A stretch of DNA of 64,000 nucleotides from Candidatus Poseidoniaceae archaeon (GTDB taxonomy: Archaea; Thermoplasmatota; Poseidoniia; Poseidoniales; Poseidoniaceae): the NCBI GenBank assembly GCA_938084675.1, contig CALKGM010000006.1:1-64000 (forward strand), written 5' to 3'. The notes under the pieces were generated by a model that ran no database searches, was not told the DNA's origin, and saw only the letters and a list, made by a program, of their open reading frames with translations. Position numbers and translations under genes: made by a program. Shown piece after piece: positions 16,264 to 24,723 of the stretch (its first letter is position 1; the number at the start of each line of letters is the position of its first letter).

Positions 16264-17844
16264 ATGGGTAGTTGCCCTTATTGCCGCAGCACTACGCTGC
16301 CCAGCGACACGATTTGCTATTCGTGTGGAAGAGTCCTGCCGAAAGGTGACCGCTCTTCGTACCGTCTTGAGCAGCAATTTTCTCGTGGTTCCAAAGACAC
16401 AACGTACAAGATGGCGAAAAAACCGTCAAAGCGTGGTCAAGTTCAAACTCACACAGGGCGAAAGCGAAACATCATGAAACGTCGTAAGAATAGATTTAGA
16501 AGCGTGATCATGCTTTTCTTAGTTGCGTTTGTCATGCTTTCACCACAAGCAAGAGAACATGTGCTGGGAGAATTTAGCGGGATTGACGAAATGATTCAGG
16601 CTGCGATGGCTGGGTACCACATTTACCCGGTTGAGGCCTCCTACACCCTATCGAAGGTTGCAGAAGTGCAAAATAACGGTGTTGAAGGCTACATTGTTGA
16701 AAATATTCTTATTCCCCCTACAATAACTTCTGCGATGGGAAGTATAAGTCAATTTGATTACACCAATGGAGACGCATCTATGGAACCAATGACGATTCAG
16801 AAAACCGAATTGATCACTGTCAATTTAGGTTCACAATCGGTGAATGTTCCCGTTGACGGTATGCCCTCCAAAGAGCATGGGGATCGCATTACAACATCGG
16901 AGGGGAATGAAATTTGGTGGCCAAGCGTCGGTTCTGATGATAATCAGTGTCCTATAGCCAAGTGCGTCAAAGTGAAGATGAATCTTGACCCAAATGAGGC
17001 GAGTTCCTATTCGTTTGATGTCCAGGTGACCTCATATTCATACTCCTGGTGGAACGATGCTCGGGTAAAATCAATCGTTCCGGGTAAATCCGATGGAATC
17101 AATATGGAGAATTCAGGAAACTTTGAGGATTATCAACTTCGAAACAGTCAGAAGGCAACTGATTTTGGAGCAAAACTTTGGTATGACCGTGGTGGTTCTG
17201 CAAGTTATGCGATTAACGGACAAGATGCGATTGTAAAAAGTGCAGCAGATCAAATTTCATCATCGCTTCCAGAGGGTAAATCAGACAATGCATATGCATT
17301 TTCAAGGGCAGCATTCGATTACCTACACGCCTATGTGGAATACGATAGAGAAGCTCCAAATACGGCAAGGAGCGGACCCGCATGTTTGTCTGGTAATTTA
17401 GGTGATTGTGATGAACAGACCAACGCCTATTTTAGTATCTTAAGGACAAAGGGGGTGCCCGGTTGGTATGCGTTTGGAATTCTCGGTGACCCCCACTTTA
17501 CTAACGAGGGGTGGGAAGCTCACGCATGGGGCTACATCCAATTACCTCTCAAAGATTCTTGGTGTGAGGACCGTTCCATTTCACTTGAAACCTGCTTTGT
17601 TGAAGCACCTGTGGATGTAGTGAACAACAAATGGTTGCTTTCTACACCTACTGCATACATGGATTGGGTTGAAACTGCTGATCCATCGGGTGAACTTATT
17701 TACGATTATTATCATCCTGTAAAGACGCTTCACACAGGACTAGGCGGGCAAATTGACCGGGAACGAAGTTACCTTACAACCGATGATGTAAGCATTGCTG
17801 GTGGTTCATATCAAGTAAAGAAGTACGCTGAATCCTTTGAGTGA
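16264..17844 (+). CDS. Membrane-anchored transglutaminase-fold protein with N-terminal zinc ribbon
   Basis: A 526-residue protein. Residues 1-25 form a zinc ribbon (CPYC at 4-7, CYSC at 18-21), then a very basic linker and a single hydrophobic segment at about 79-94; the rest is probably outside the cell. The transglutaminase/protease-like core lies at about 330-460: the Cys of LGDCDEQTNAYFSILRTKG (about 382), the His of WEAHAWGYIQLP (about 420) and a following Asp (about 449) would form the triad. Such domains act as cysteine peptidases or amidases, or are inactive scaffolds; here the triad residues are present. Substrate unknown. It ends 15 bases before trkA and may be cotranscribed with the potassium genes. 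Confidence 0.8.
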   Translation: MGSCPYCRSTTLPSDTICYSCGRVLPKGDRSSYRLEQQFSRGSKDTTYKMAKKPSKRGQVQTHTGRKRNIMKRRKNRFRSVIMLFLVAFVMLSPQAREHVLGEFSGIDEMIQAAMAGYHIYPVEASYTLSKVAEVQNNGVEGYIVENILIPPTITSAMGSISQFDYTNGDASMEPMTIQKTELITVNLGSQSVNVPVDGMPSKEHGDRITTSEGNEIWWPSVGSDDNQCPIAKCVKVKMNLDPNEASSYSFDVQVTSYSYSWWNDARVKSIVPGKSDGINMENSGNFEDYQLRNSQKATDFGAKLWYDRGGSASYAINGQDAIVKSAADQISSSLPEGKSDNAYAFSRAAFDYLHAYVEYDREAPNTARSGPACLSGNLGDCDEQTNAYFSILRTKGVPGWYAFGILGDPHFTNEGWEAHAWGYIQLPLKDSWCEDRSISLETCFVEAPVDVVNNKWLLSTPTAYMDWVETADPSGELIYDYYHPVKTLHTGLGGQIDRERSYLTTDDVSIAGGSYQVKKYAESFE

Positions 17845-17859
17845 GGGGTGGTGAGTAAT

Positions 17860-19272
17860 ATGAGGATTATCATTGGTGGAGCAGGTCGGGTGGGTATTGA
17901 GCTTGCTCGAGCCCTTAGGGATGAAGAATATGACGTAGTCATCATGGACCAAGATTCTCGGGCTGTATCCAACGCTCAGGGCCTTGACTGTCTTGTCATA
18001 CATGGCGACATGACCTCGCGGGAAAAACTGATTGAGGCAGGTATTGTTGAAGCCTCTGTATTCGTTGCTGCAACGCCATCTGACGAGCACAATCTCATCG
18101 CCTGTTCTCTTGCTTCACATGCACATTCTTCGGGCGAATCAAAGCACCCAATCACAAGCATTTGTCGTCTGCGAAATCCGGATTACATCAATGAATACAA
18201 ATCTGGGAATTTGAAAGCTTGGTCCAAGGTGGATTATGTTGTTAATCCTCTTGCTGGGGCCATTGAGCGGTTGAATGCAGGGTTGCGCTCAACCGATATT
18301 GAGGAAGTCATTCCCTTTGGTGATGATGCGTATGTCATTGAATTGGAAATCGGGGAAACCGCCCACACTGCAACAAATCGAACACTAGCAGAACTTACTG
18401 AGGATATGGTCCATGGAATGCCTGCGGTTGTTGGATTGAAACGAAACTCAGTACGCAGCATTATTCCAACAGGTGAAACTACGCTTGAGAAAGGTGATAA
18501 AATCGCCGTTGCTACAATTGGCCTTGAAAGTTTCAACCCTGCATTGATCATGTTTGGTCATGAAATTACCTACTTCCCTGAAGTTCCCAAGGTTGCAGTC
18601 ATCGGTGCAACAGCGATTGGGACAAAAATGGCCGAGGAATGGTTGAATTTTGGCGGTCGAGTTACTGTATTGGAGCGTGATTTAAGTTTAGCAAACGAAA
18701 TTGCAGGGTCTCGTATTGGTGCACATCCAATGTTGGAAATCATTCATGGAGATCATCTTGACAGAGAGATTCTTACCGAGATCGGTATTGAGACTCATGA
18801 TGTTGCGGTGAGTGCATTGGATAACGACCATGAAAATATTGCTGCAGTTCTCCTCGCAAGTGATATGGGTGTCTCAAGAACGGGATTAATGTTGTACGAT
18901 GCCGATTTGGTCAAGGTTACACAGCGAATGGGTATCTCATTTGCAGTTGACCGCCGTCGGGTCGCCGTCGATAATATGTTGACGCACATTCACGATAAAC
19001 TGTCAGGGCACTTCGCGCTTCTTTCGGGCATTCCAAACATTGTCGGAATGACCTTTGAAGTGACGGAGAAAGCCAAATTTGCCGGGAAAACTGTTGGAGA
19101 AGCACAGTTCCCGGATTTTCTAAAATTAGCATTTATCAAACGACAGAACCTCTCCGGTACTTGGGATACAACAAAACCAACGGACGACCACTTGCTCCTA
19201 GAAAACGACCTTGTGATTCTATTCTGTCATCACGATAAGATCTCAGACGCAGAGAAGCGCTTTAGGGTGTAG
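17860..19272 (+). CDS. trkA: TrkA-type potassium uptake regulator (tandem RCK domains)
   Basis: Cytoplasmic NAD(H)-binding gating subunit of a Trk/Ktr potassium transporter. Two RCK units are visible: the first opens RIIIGGAGRVGIELARAL (Rossmann GxGxxG, with the acidic VVIMDQD end of strand 2) and the second opens KVAVIGATAIGTKMAEEW with TVLERD. Each is followed by a small TrkA_C-type lobe. About 470 residues, full length for the tandem form. I take ATG 17860; GTG codons at 17848 and 17851 are in frame but overlap the GAGGGGTGG that serves as ribosome site. It ends 2 bases before trkH, so the two are made together. Confidence 0.92.
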   Translation: MRIIIGGAGRVGIELARALRDEEYDVVIMDQDSRAVSNAQGLDCLVIHGDMTSREKLIEAGIVEASVFVAATPSDEHNLIACSLASHAHSSGESKHPITSICRLRNPDYINEYKSGNLKAWSKVDYVVNPLAGAIERLNAGLRSTDIEEVIPFGDDAYVIELEIGETAHTATNRTLAELTEDMVHGMPAVVGLKRNSVRSIIPTGETTLEKGDKIAVATIGLESFNPALIMFGHEITYFPEVPKVAVIGATAIGTKMAEEWLNFGGRVTVLERDLSLANEIAGSRIGAHPMLEIIHGDHLDREILTEIGIETHDVAVSALDNDHENIAAVLLASDMGVSRTGLMLYDADLVKVTQRMGISFAVDRRRVAVDNMLTHIHDKLSGHFALLSGIPNIVGMTFEVTEKAKFAGKTVGEAQFPDFLKLAFIKRQNLSGTWDTTKPTDDHLLLENDLVILFCHHDKISDAEKRFRV

Positions 19273-19274
19273 TC

Positions 19275-20900
19275 ATGCGAGGCGATGTGCTCAACCTGAT
19301 TCTTGGTTGGACGTTGATTGCGTTCACCATTCCTCTCGTTATATGTGGAATCATCACATGTATCTTGGATGATGTATCCATAGGTCTTCGGGCCTTTGGA
19401 CCAGCCGCTCTCATTAGCTTGAGTCTTGGTGGGGCCATGGTTTTCTTCTTCACCCGTACAGACTCCAGTGAGCGTTTACGAGACGTTGAGGCATTTGTTG
19501 GTGTAGGGTTGGTTTGGCCTATTTCAGTACTGATAGGCTCCCTTCCCTTTTGGTTGGGTGGAGTATTTGTTGGCCCGTTTACATCGGGTGCAGAACTCTC
19601 CGACATGTTGACAGGTTTCGTACATTCTTGGTTTGAATCAATGTCAGGTTTTACGACCACGGGGGCTACTGTAATTCATGCGTCTTCAAGTCCGATGTGT
19701 GATTCAACGACATTGGATTGTATTAACGCTCAACATCGTGGGCTCCTTATTTGGAGGTCGCTAACTCAGTGGTTTGGTGGAATGGGTATCATCATGTTGG
19801 GGATGATGATTCTTTCTCGCGTTCTCGGTGGTGGAATGGCTCTGGCTCGTGCCGAACTTACAGGCCCTTCATTATCCCGTTTGAAACCAAAGCTTCGTGA
19901 AACTGCAACCGCCCTGTGGGGTCTTTACGTGACTCTTACGGTTTTGGAGTTCCTTCTCTTGTTCTTTGTTGGTCAAATTGGGTGGTTTGATGCCTTCAAC
20001 CATGCCTTGACGACATTGCCATCCGGTGGTTTTTCAACTCATGATGCAAGTGTAGGGTACTACGATTCAATCAAAGTCGAGGTTATTATCATCGCATTTA
20101 TGTTTCTGGCAGGGGTCAACTTTACATTGCTGTGGTTATGTAGGAAAGGAAATATTTTTCTTCTTTGGAAGGATGAGGAGTTTAGGTATTATGCGTTTTA
20201 CCTCCTCCTCGCCATTACACTAATTTCATTGACGTTGATGAATACAGGCAACGGCTATGGTGAATCTATTCGAGACGGTATTTTCCATGTCATCTCAATT
20301 GCAACATCAACGGGTTATGCCACGGAAGATTACATGGCTTGGCCAGTCGTGACGCATGTTGCCTTGTTCATTCTCATGATCATCGGAGCCTCTGCAGGTT
20401 CAACTGCTGGTGGTTTGAAATTACTACGCGTGAGTCTTGCGTTCAAAATCGCAATGCGCGAGTTGAGAAGAATAGCCCAACCGCGTAAAATTGACAGGAT
20501 TCGGATGAATAATGAAGTTGTTGAGGACCGACAAATCGGCCTTATTGTGGGTATGCTCTTTGTTTGGGTCATCCTTTTTGGTGGAGCAAGTATCCTTCTG
20601 GCGATCATGATGCCTGATGCATCCTTTGAATCAATCGTCAGTCTTGTTGCATCTTCTCTCGGAAATACTGGTCCATCTCTCGGCGAATATGGTCCATCAA
20701 ACACCTGGGTGGGTATGGATAAAAGTGAATTGATTCTCACATCGATTTTAATGTGGTTCGGACGACTTGAACTCCTAACTGCTGTAATTGTTCTCCACCC
20801 ACACACATGGAGGAGAGAAGACAAATCCGATGGTGAAGTGAAAGGTGTAGCTGTCGTAAAACGGATGTTACAAGAAAAAGAGGAATCCGAGTCAAAATAA
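19275..20900 (+). CDS. trkH: TrkH/KtrB-type potassium transporter, membrane subunit
   Basis: Ion-conducting subunit of the Trk potassium uptake system, 541 residues with four repeated membrane-pore-membrane units. The filter-like turns are visible as SMSGFTTTGATVI, TTLPSGGFSTHD, ISIATSTGYATED and ASSLGNTGPSLGEY, each with the conserved Gly of a K+ filter loop. ATG 19275 is 2 bases after trkA's stop. Its last 9 bases overlap the convergent rfcL gene. Paired with trkA, it would take up potassium for osmotic balance, fitting a marine cell. Confidence 0.93.
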   Translation: MRGDVLNLILGWTLIAFTIPLVICGIITCILDDVSIGLRAFGPAALISLSLGGAMVFFFTRTDSSERLRDVEAFVGVGLVWPISVLIGSLPFWLGGVFVGPFTSGAELSDMLTGFVHSWFESMSGFTTTGATVIHASSSPMCDSTTLDCINAQHRGLLIWRSLTQWFGGMGIIMLGMMILSRVLGGGMALARAELTGPSLSRLKPKLRETATALWGLYVTLTVLEFLLLFFVGQIGWFDAFNHALTTLPSGGFSTHDASVGYYDSIKVEVIIIAFMFLAGVNFTLLWLCRKGNIFLLWKDEEFRYYAFYLLLAITLISLTLMNTGNGYGESIRDGIFHVISIATSTGYATEDYMAWPVVTHVALFILMIIGASAGSTAGGLKLLRVSLAFKIAMRELRRIAQPRKIDRIRMNNEVVEDRQIGLIVGMLFVWVILFGGASILLAIMMPDASFESIVSLVASSLGNTGPSLGEYGPSNTWVGMDKSELILTSILMWFGRLELLTAVIVLHPHTWRREDKSDGEVKGVAVVKRMLQEKEESESK

Positions 20901-22460
20901 TTTCATTTGCCCAGGGGCAGGTGAAGCATCATCTTCGTCGTTGGTTGAATCTTGATGATGTTCTTGACGGGGTAATGGAGCAGACGCTGTTATGCTTTCA
21001 GGGATTTGAGTTAATGACATTTCTTCCGCTTTCTTCGCCATATAATTCTCTTGACGCCCCTTGTAAGTTTTTACCAACTCTTTAGTTGACCTCCTTGACG
21101 CCGCAAGACCACACAAGGCTGCATGTTCTTCTCCTGTAAATCCAATTTGAAGTGAGGTGTCGAAATTCTCTGGATCGCCAAGAGGTGAATCTTCTCGGCC
21201 AAGAAGCATGAGAGCAGGGAGGAATTCTTCTCGTGATGTTGCCTTGCTTGTCCCGCTTAAGGCACTTAATTTCTCAATAATTGCTGGACGACTCAACGAA
21301 CCTCCCCGACGAAGAAAATTTGGATAGGAAGGAAATATCCGCCCTTGGATACTTTCAGGATTGGCGATTGAAGCTGCAAGCGATGTAAGATGTTGAGTCC
21401 AATATGTAGAGCGATGTGCGGTGTTTAGATAACGCCCCATCAACATTTTATCTGCTTGTTTCATGCTTTTTGCTCCACGCTGAACTCCACCATTATTTGC
21501 AAAAAGAGAGGCATTATTCCAGTGAATCCAATTTAGGAACTCACTCGGGTCTTTGTCAATGGTCCGTGCGATCGTTAGTGCATCCTCGGCTGAACGTGAG
21601 CGATAAAGGGAGTCAAGACCTGGGAATATTTCAATCGATACATCTCTTTGGCTTGTGTCTGAATGATTCTTGACAATTTTAGATGTAAGTGGTCCGTTGA
21701 GTCCGCTTGACATCACTTGTAAGTCTCGAACGAGAGCACGTAAGTCACCGTGGTTGGATTCAACAAGCGCAGTAATGGCAGCATCATCAAATGGAATGTC
21801 CTCCTCACGGAGTACTCGCCTTGCAATTCTGCGCAAGGCTTCGTTATTTGCACGGTCAAATATGATTTTCTGTAGATGCTTTCCAAACCGGTCACGGGTT
21901 GAACGCCACGATGAATTCTTACCCCAAAGTCCCATTTCTTCATTGCAAGCAAGGATGACTGGTTGCTTGGTTTGCGAAAGGAGATTAAGCAATTCTGCCT
22001 TCCCACCGGAGTCTCCAGACAATACGACTTTTTGCTCGTTAACCTCATTTGATTCCATTGCTTTTGCAATACGTGATTGACTGACTTCGCGTAGTCCACC
22101 GGACAGATGGTCCACTTCATCAAGAAGAATTAGAGTTCGTGAAGGGGGAGCGTTTGGGTCGTGGAAGAGTGAGCGATGAGTCGCACCATTGGTTGCTGCC
22201 TTTCGAATTGCTGCAGCATTTCTCGCATCACTCGCATTGAGTTCAATGACATTCCATCCCATATCTTCTGCAATGGCTCTTGCAACGGTTGTTTTTCCAA
22301 CCCCAGGTGGTCCAACAAGAAGCAATGCTTTCTTCTTTGGGACCCCTGCTTTCCAATCATCAAGCCAAGTTCTGATTTTCCTTCGCTGGACTTCGTTCCC
22401 TTCCAAGTGCTGTTCACTTTTTGGTCGGTAGCGCTCAGTCCAATCGCTTGCGCTACCCAT
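20892..22460 (-). CDS. rfcL: Replication factor C large subunit
   Basis: AAA+ clamp-loader large subunit that opens PCNA onto primed DNA. Near the N-terminus WTERYRPKSEQHLEGNEVQ is the RFC box, followed by Walker A LLVGPPGVGKTTVARA and Walker B LILLDEVDHLSG; the C-terminal collar region is about 250-440. The last residues, GQMKLF, resemble a PCNA-interacting peptide placed at the extreme C-terminus, as in other archaeal large subunits. ATG 22460 (MGSASDWTERYRP) gives about 522 residues; an upstream ATG at 22487 and TTG at 22490 are in frame. The 3' end overlaps trkH by 9 bases. No small subunit is in the window. Confidence 0.92.
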   Translation of the reverse strand: MGSASDWTERYRPKSEQHLEGNEVQRRKIRTWLDDWKAGVPKKKALLLVGPPGVGKTTVARAIAEDMGWNVIELNASDARNAAAIRKAATNGATHRSLFHDPNAPPSRTLILLDEVDHLSGGLREVSQSRIAKAMESNEVNEQKVVLSGDSGGKAELLNLLSQTKQPVILACNEEMGLWGKNSSWRSTRDRFGKHLQKIIFDRANNEALRRIARRVLREEDIPFDDAAITALVESNHGDLRALVRDLQVMSSGLNGPLTSKIVKNHSDTSQRDVSIEIFPGLDSLYRSRSAEDALTIARTIDKDPSEFLNWIHWNNASLFANNGGVQRGAKSMKQADKMLMGRYLNTAHRSTYWTQHLTSLAASIANPESIQGRIFPSYPNFLRRGGSLSRPAIIEKLSALSGTSKATSREEFLPALMLLGREDSPLGDPENFDTSLQIGFTGEEHAALCGLAASRRSTKELVKTYKGRQENYMAKKAEEMSLTQIPESITASAPLPRQEHHQDSTNDEDDASPAPGQMKLF

Positions 22461-22543
22461 GTTTTTGACATGATGGCGAGGGTTCATCAATCTTCACACG
22501 GAGATTCGTTCATCTTCGTTGATTTCAGCGCTATGCCCTCAAT

Positions 22544-24220
22544 CTACTGGAGTAAACTGTCGATACTGACCCGAGTTTGTTCACCGCTATCTCTGTTACG
22601 AACAGTTACAGTTCGGTCCTCCAAGGATTGGTGGTCAATAGTGATGCACTTTGGTACACCAATTTCATCAGCACGGGCATATCTTCTTCCTATAGAGCCG
22701 CTACCGTCGTACATGGAAACGACTCCTGGAGTGGTGCAGAACGAACGATGCAATTCCATTGCTAACTCATCCATTCCATCCTTTTCAAAGAGTGGGAATA
22801 CTGCATAATCTACGGGTACAACTGATTGTTGTAACTTCATTGTCGTGTAAACATCTCCATCCTTATCGCTCTCATGGTATGCATGGTCGATCATATGCCA
22901 GATAATACGGTCAATTCCGAAGGCTGGTTCTATCACATGAGGAATAAACCATTCACCGGTCTCTTTGATGACCATTTGATTCGGCTTGACATGTTGAGGT
23001 TCAACCGTTACAACGTCTCCTGTTGATAGGGTGACTTGTGTTGGGAATTCTGTATCCTTAGGAAGTTCTTCAACTGCAACTTTAACTGCACCGGCTAGGG
23101 CTTTGAATGTTGGTCCAACGGTTGCTCCATTAATGGTCCACGCATCGATGGTTGTCATTCTTGGTTCAGCATATTCCCGGCGAGCATGTAAGGACTTCCC
23201 GGTTGCCTTGTGATGTGATTCAAGGTCATAACATCCCCGATGAGCCACACCAACACACTCAATCCAGCCATATGAACCGAGGATTTCAATATCCCAGCAG
23301 TCTTGTGCATAATGTGCCATTTCATCTTTCTCATGCTGTCGGAATCGAATCTTGGACGTCATAATTCCCATGTTTGCTAAAAAATCATATGTCATTCCTA
23401 GAAATTGAGCGACGGTTGGGTGATGAATGATTCCATCCTCATGTGCCTTGGCTATCGTTGATGTAAATTCAGGAGTATCTTGGGATATAAAGGTAATATT
23501 TTGGTCCTGCCATGGCGATAAATCAACCTGAACGGGTGCTTCAGGGTCGATGAAATACTCCAACTCAGCCATGTTGAATTCTCTCAAACGGATCATACCT
23601 TGTCGAGGAGCAATTTCATTTCTGTATCCCTTTCCTACTTGGACTGCTCCGAAAGGTAAACGTTCCCTAAAGTGGCGGTAGATTGACGGGAATGACGTGA
23701 ACATACCTTGTGCTGTTTCTGGTCGAATGAATCCAGCACGGCCTGAACTTCCAGAACCAATGGTTGTGTTAAACATTAAATTTTGAGCGACAACATCGCT
23801 CCAATCCGATGCATTACAGGCTGGGCATTCGGGATTTAATGAAAGAAGTAGTGTTTGCAATTCATCTCGCTTGAGTGCGTCAGGATTCGGGTGATGGGGC
23901 TCAAGAAGTGTATCTGCCCGGCTCGCCTCTCCGCACGCTTTGCAGGTGGTCATAAAATCGGAAAACTCCCCTACGTGTCCACTCGCTTCCAACACCTCGT
24001 AAGGTGTGACAGTGGGACATGATAACTCTACAATATTGCCAAGTTGGAGCCAATGGTCAAGCCAGGCTTGGTTGACACGAGACCGTAGCCTTCCTCCGAC
24101 TGGACCGAAATCGTACAGACCTTTTGCACCTCCGTAGATTCCAAATGCAGGGAGGAGGAAGCCCCTTCGCTTGAGCATCTCGTTCAAGCGTTCTAAACGG
24201 CCGTCTGCTTCATCAGTCAC
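22544..24220 (-). CDS. glyS: Glycyl-tRNA synthetase (alpha2 type)
   Basis: Class II synthetase that charges tRNA-Gly (EC 6.1.1.14), 558 residues, of the homodimeric archaeal/eukaryal type. The N-terminus has KRRGFLLPAFGIYGGAKGLYDFGPVG; a zinc knuckle is formed by Cys 93/96 (CKAC) and 132/135 (CPAC); FIRPETAQGMFTSF and GYRNEIAPRQGMIRLREFNM are motif 2. The anticodon-binding domain is at the C-terminus (PKCITIDHQSLEDRTVTVRN). The start is GTG at 24220: no ATG lies between it and the conserved N-terminus. Upstream of rfcL on the same strand, 83 bases away. Confidence 0.95.
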   Translation of the reverse strand: MTDEADGRLERLNEMLKRRGFLLPAFGIYGGAKGLYDFGPVGGRLRSRVNQAWLDHWLQLGNIVELSCPTVTPYEVLEASGHVGEFSDFMTTCKACGEASRADTLLEPHHPNPDALKRDELQTLLLSLNPECPACNASDWSDVVAQNLMFNTTIGSGSSGRAGFIRPETAQGMFTSFPSIYRHFRERLPFGAVQVGKGYRNEIAPRQGMIRLREFNMAELEYFIDPEAPVQVDLSPWQDQNITFISQDTPEFTSTIAKAHEDGIIHHPTVAQFLGMTYDFLANMGIMTSKIRFRQHEKDEMAHYAQDCWDIEILGSYGWIECVGVAHRGCYDLESHHKATGKSLHARREYAEPRMTTIDAWTINGATVGPTFKALAGAVKVAVEELPKDTEFPTQVTLSTGDVVTVEPQHVKPNQMVIKETGEWFIPHVIEPAFGIDRIIWHMIDHAYHESDKDGDVYTTMKLQQSVVPVDYAVFPLFEKDGMDELAMELHRSFCTTPGVVSMYDGSGSIGRRYARADEIGVPKCITIDHQSLEDRTVTVRNRDSGEQTRVSIDSLLQ

Positions 24221-24336
24221 GACTTCACCTGTTGTATGCTAAGGAGGGTTGCCTATGAACTTCACCGACTTAAGCAGGTCATGGAAAAAGATTCTGGGAT
24301 ACACATTGTTAAATCGGGCCGTCTACTGCAACATCC

Positions 24337-24651
24337 ATGGGCCAAGCAATGGTTGCCATTGTTCAAGACGACTGCACGGGGTGTGATCTATGCATTACCC
24401 ATTGTCCCTTTGAAGCTCTTTTGCCGCTAAAACATAATCCAGAAGGTCGCAAACGAGCAAAACGGCCAGTAGTCGTCATTGAAGAGAATTGCGTCGGATG
24501 TCTTTCCTGTATTGGCTCTTGTCCAACTGATGCACTTCATGAAGTAATCCTACCACCGATTTCCCTTGAGTCGCCTCTTTTGGACCCCTCTAAGCGACCC
24601 GAAACAGAACCCTTCAACCGTTGGAAGAAGAGAGAGACTCGTTGGGCCTAA
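24337..24651 (+). CDS. Ferredoxin with two [4Fe-4S] clusters
   Basis: A 104-residue electron carrier. Two classic cluster motifs are visible, CTGCDLCITHCP (about 13-24) and CVGCLSCIGSCP (about 54-65), separated by a longer basic loop (GRKRAKRP) than in small clostridial ferredoxins. The C-terminal 35 residues are a charged extension of unknown role. ATG 24337 is used; a second ATG four codons in is equally possible. It diverges from glyS and ends 72 bases before the Lhr helicase gene, whose own TATA-like sequence lies in that gap. Partner enzymes are not evident nearby. Confidence 0.88.
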   Translation: MGQAMVAIVQDDCTGCDLCITHCPFEALLPLKHNPEGRKRAKRPVVVIEENCVGCLSCIGSCPTDALHEVILPPISLESPLLDPSKRPETEPFNRWKKRETRWA

Positions 24652-24674
24652 ATTTACGGGTTTAAGCGATAGTT

Positions 24675-24682
24675 CTTTAAGA
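24675..24682 (+). promoter_or_regulatory. TATA-like CTTTAAGA upstream of the Lhr helicase gene
   Basis: CTTTAAGA ends 41 bases before ATG 24724; a second copy, TTTAAG, lies at 24661-24666. The same type of box at about the same distance precedes rps12, the membrane gene at 52473 and fusA in this window, which supports a common promoter layout with a leader of about 15-20 bases. Confidence 0.4.
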
Positions 24683-24723
24683 CGATTGCGCACGCTTCGC
24701 GACACAAGGGTGCTGAAAATAAA

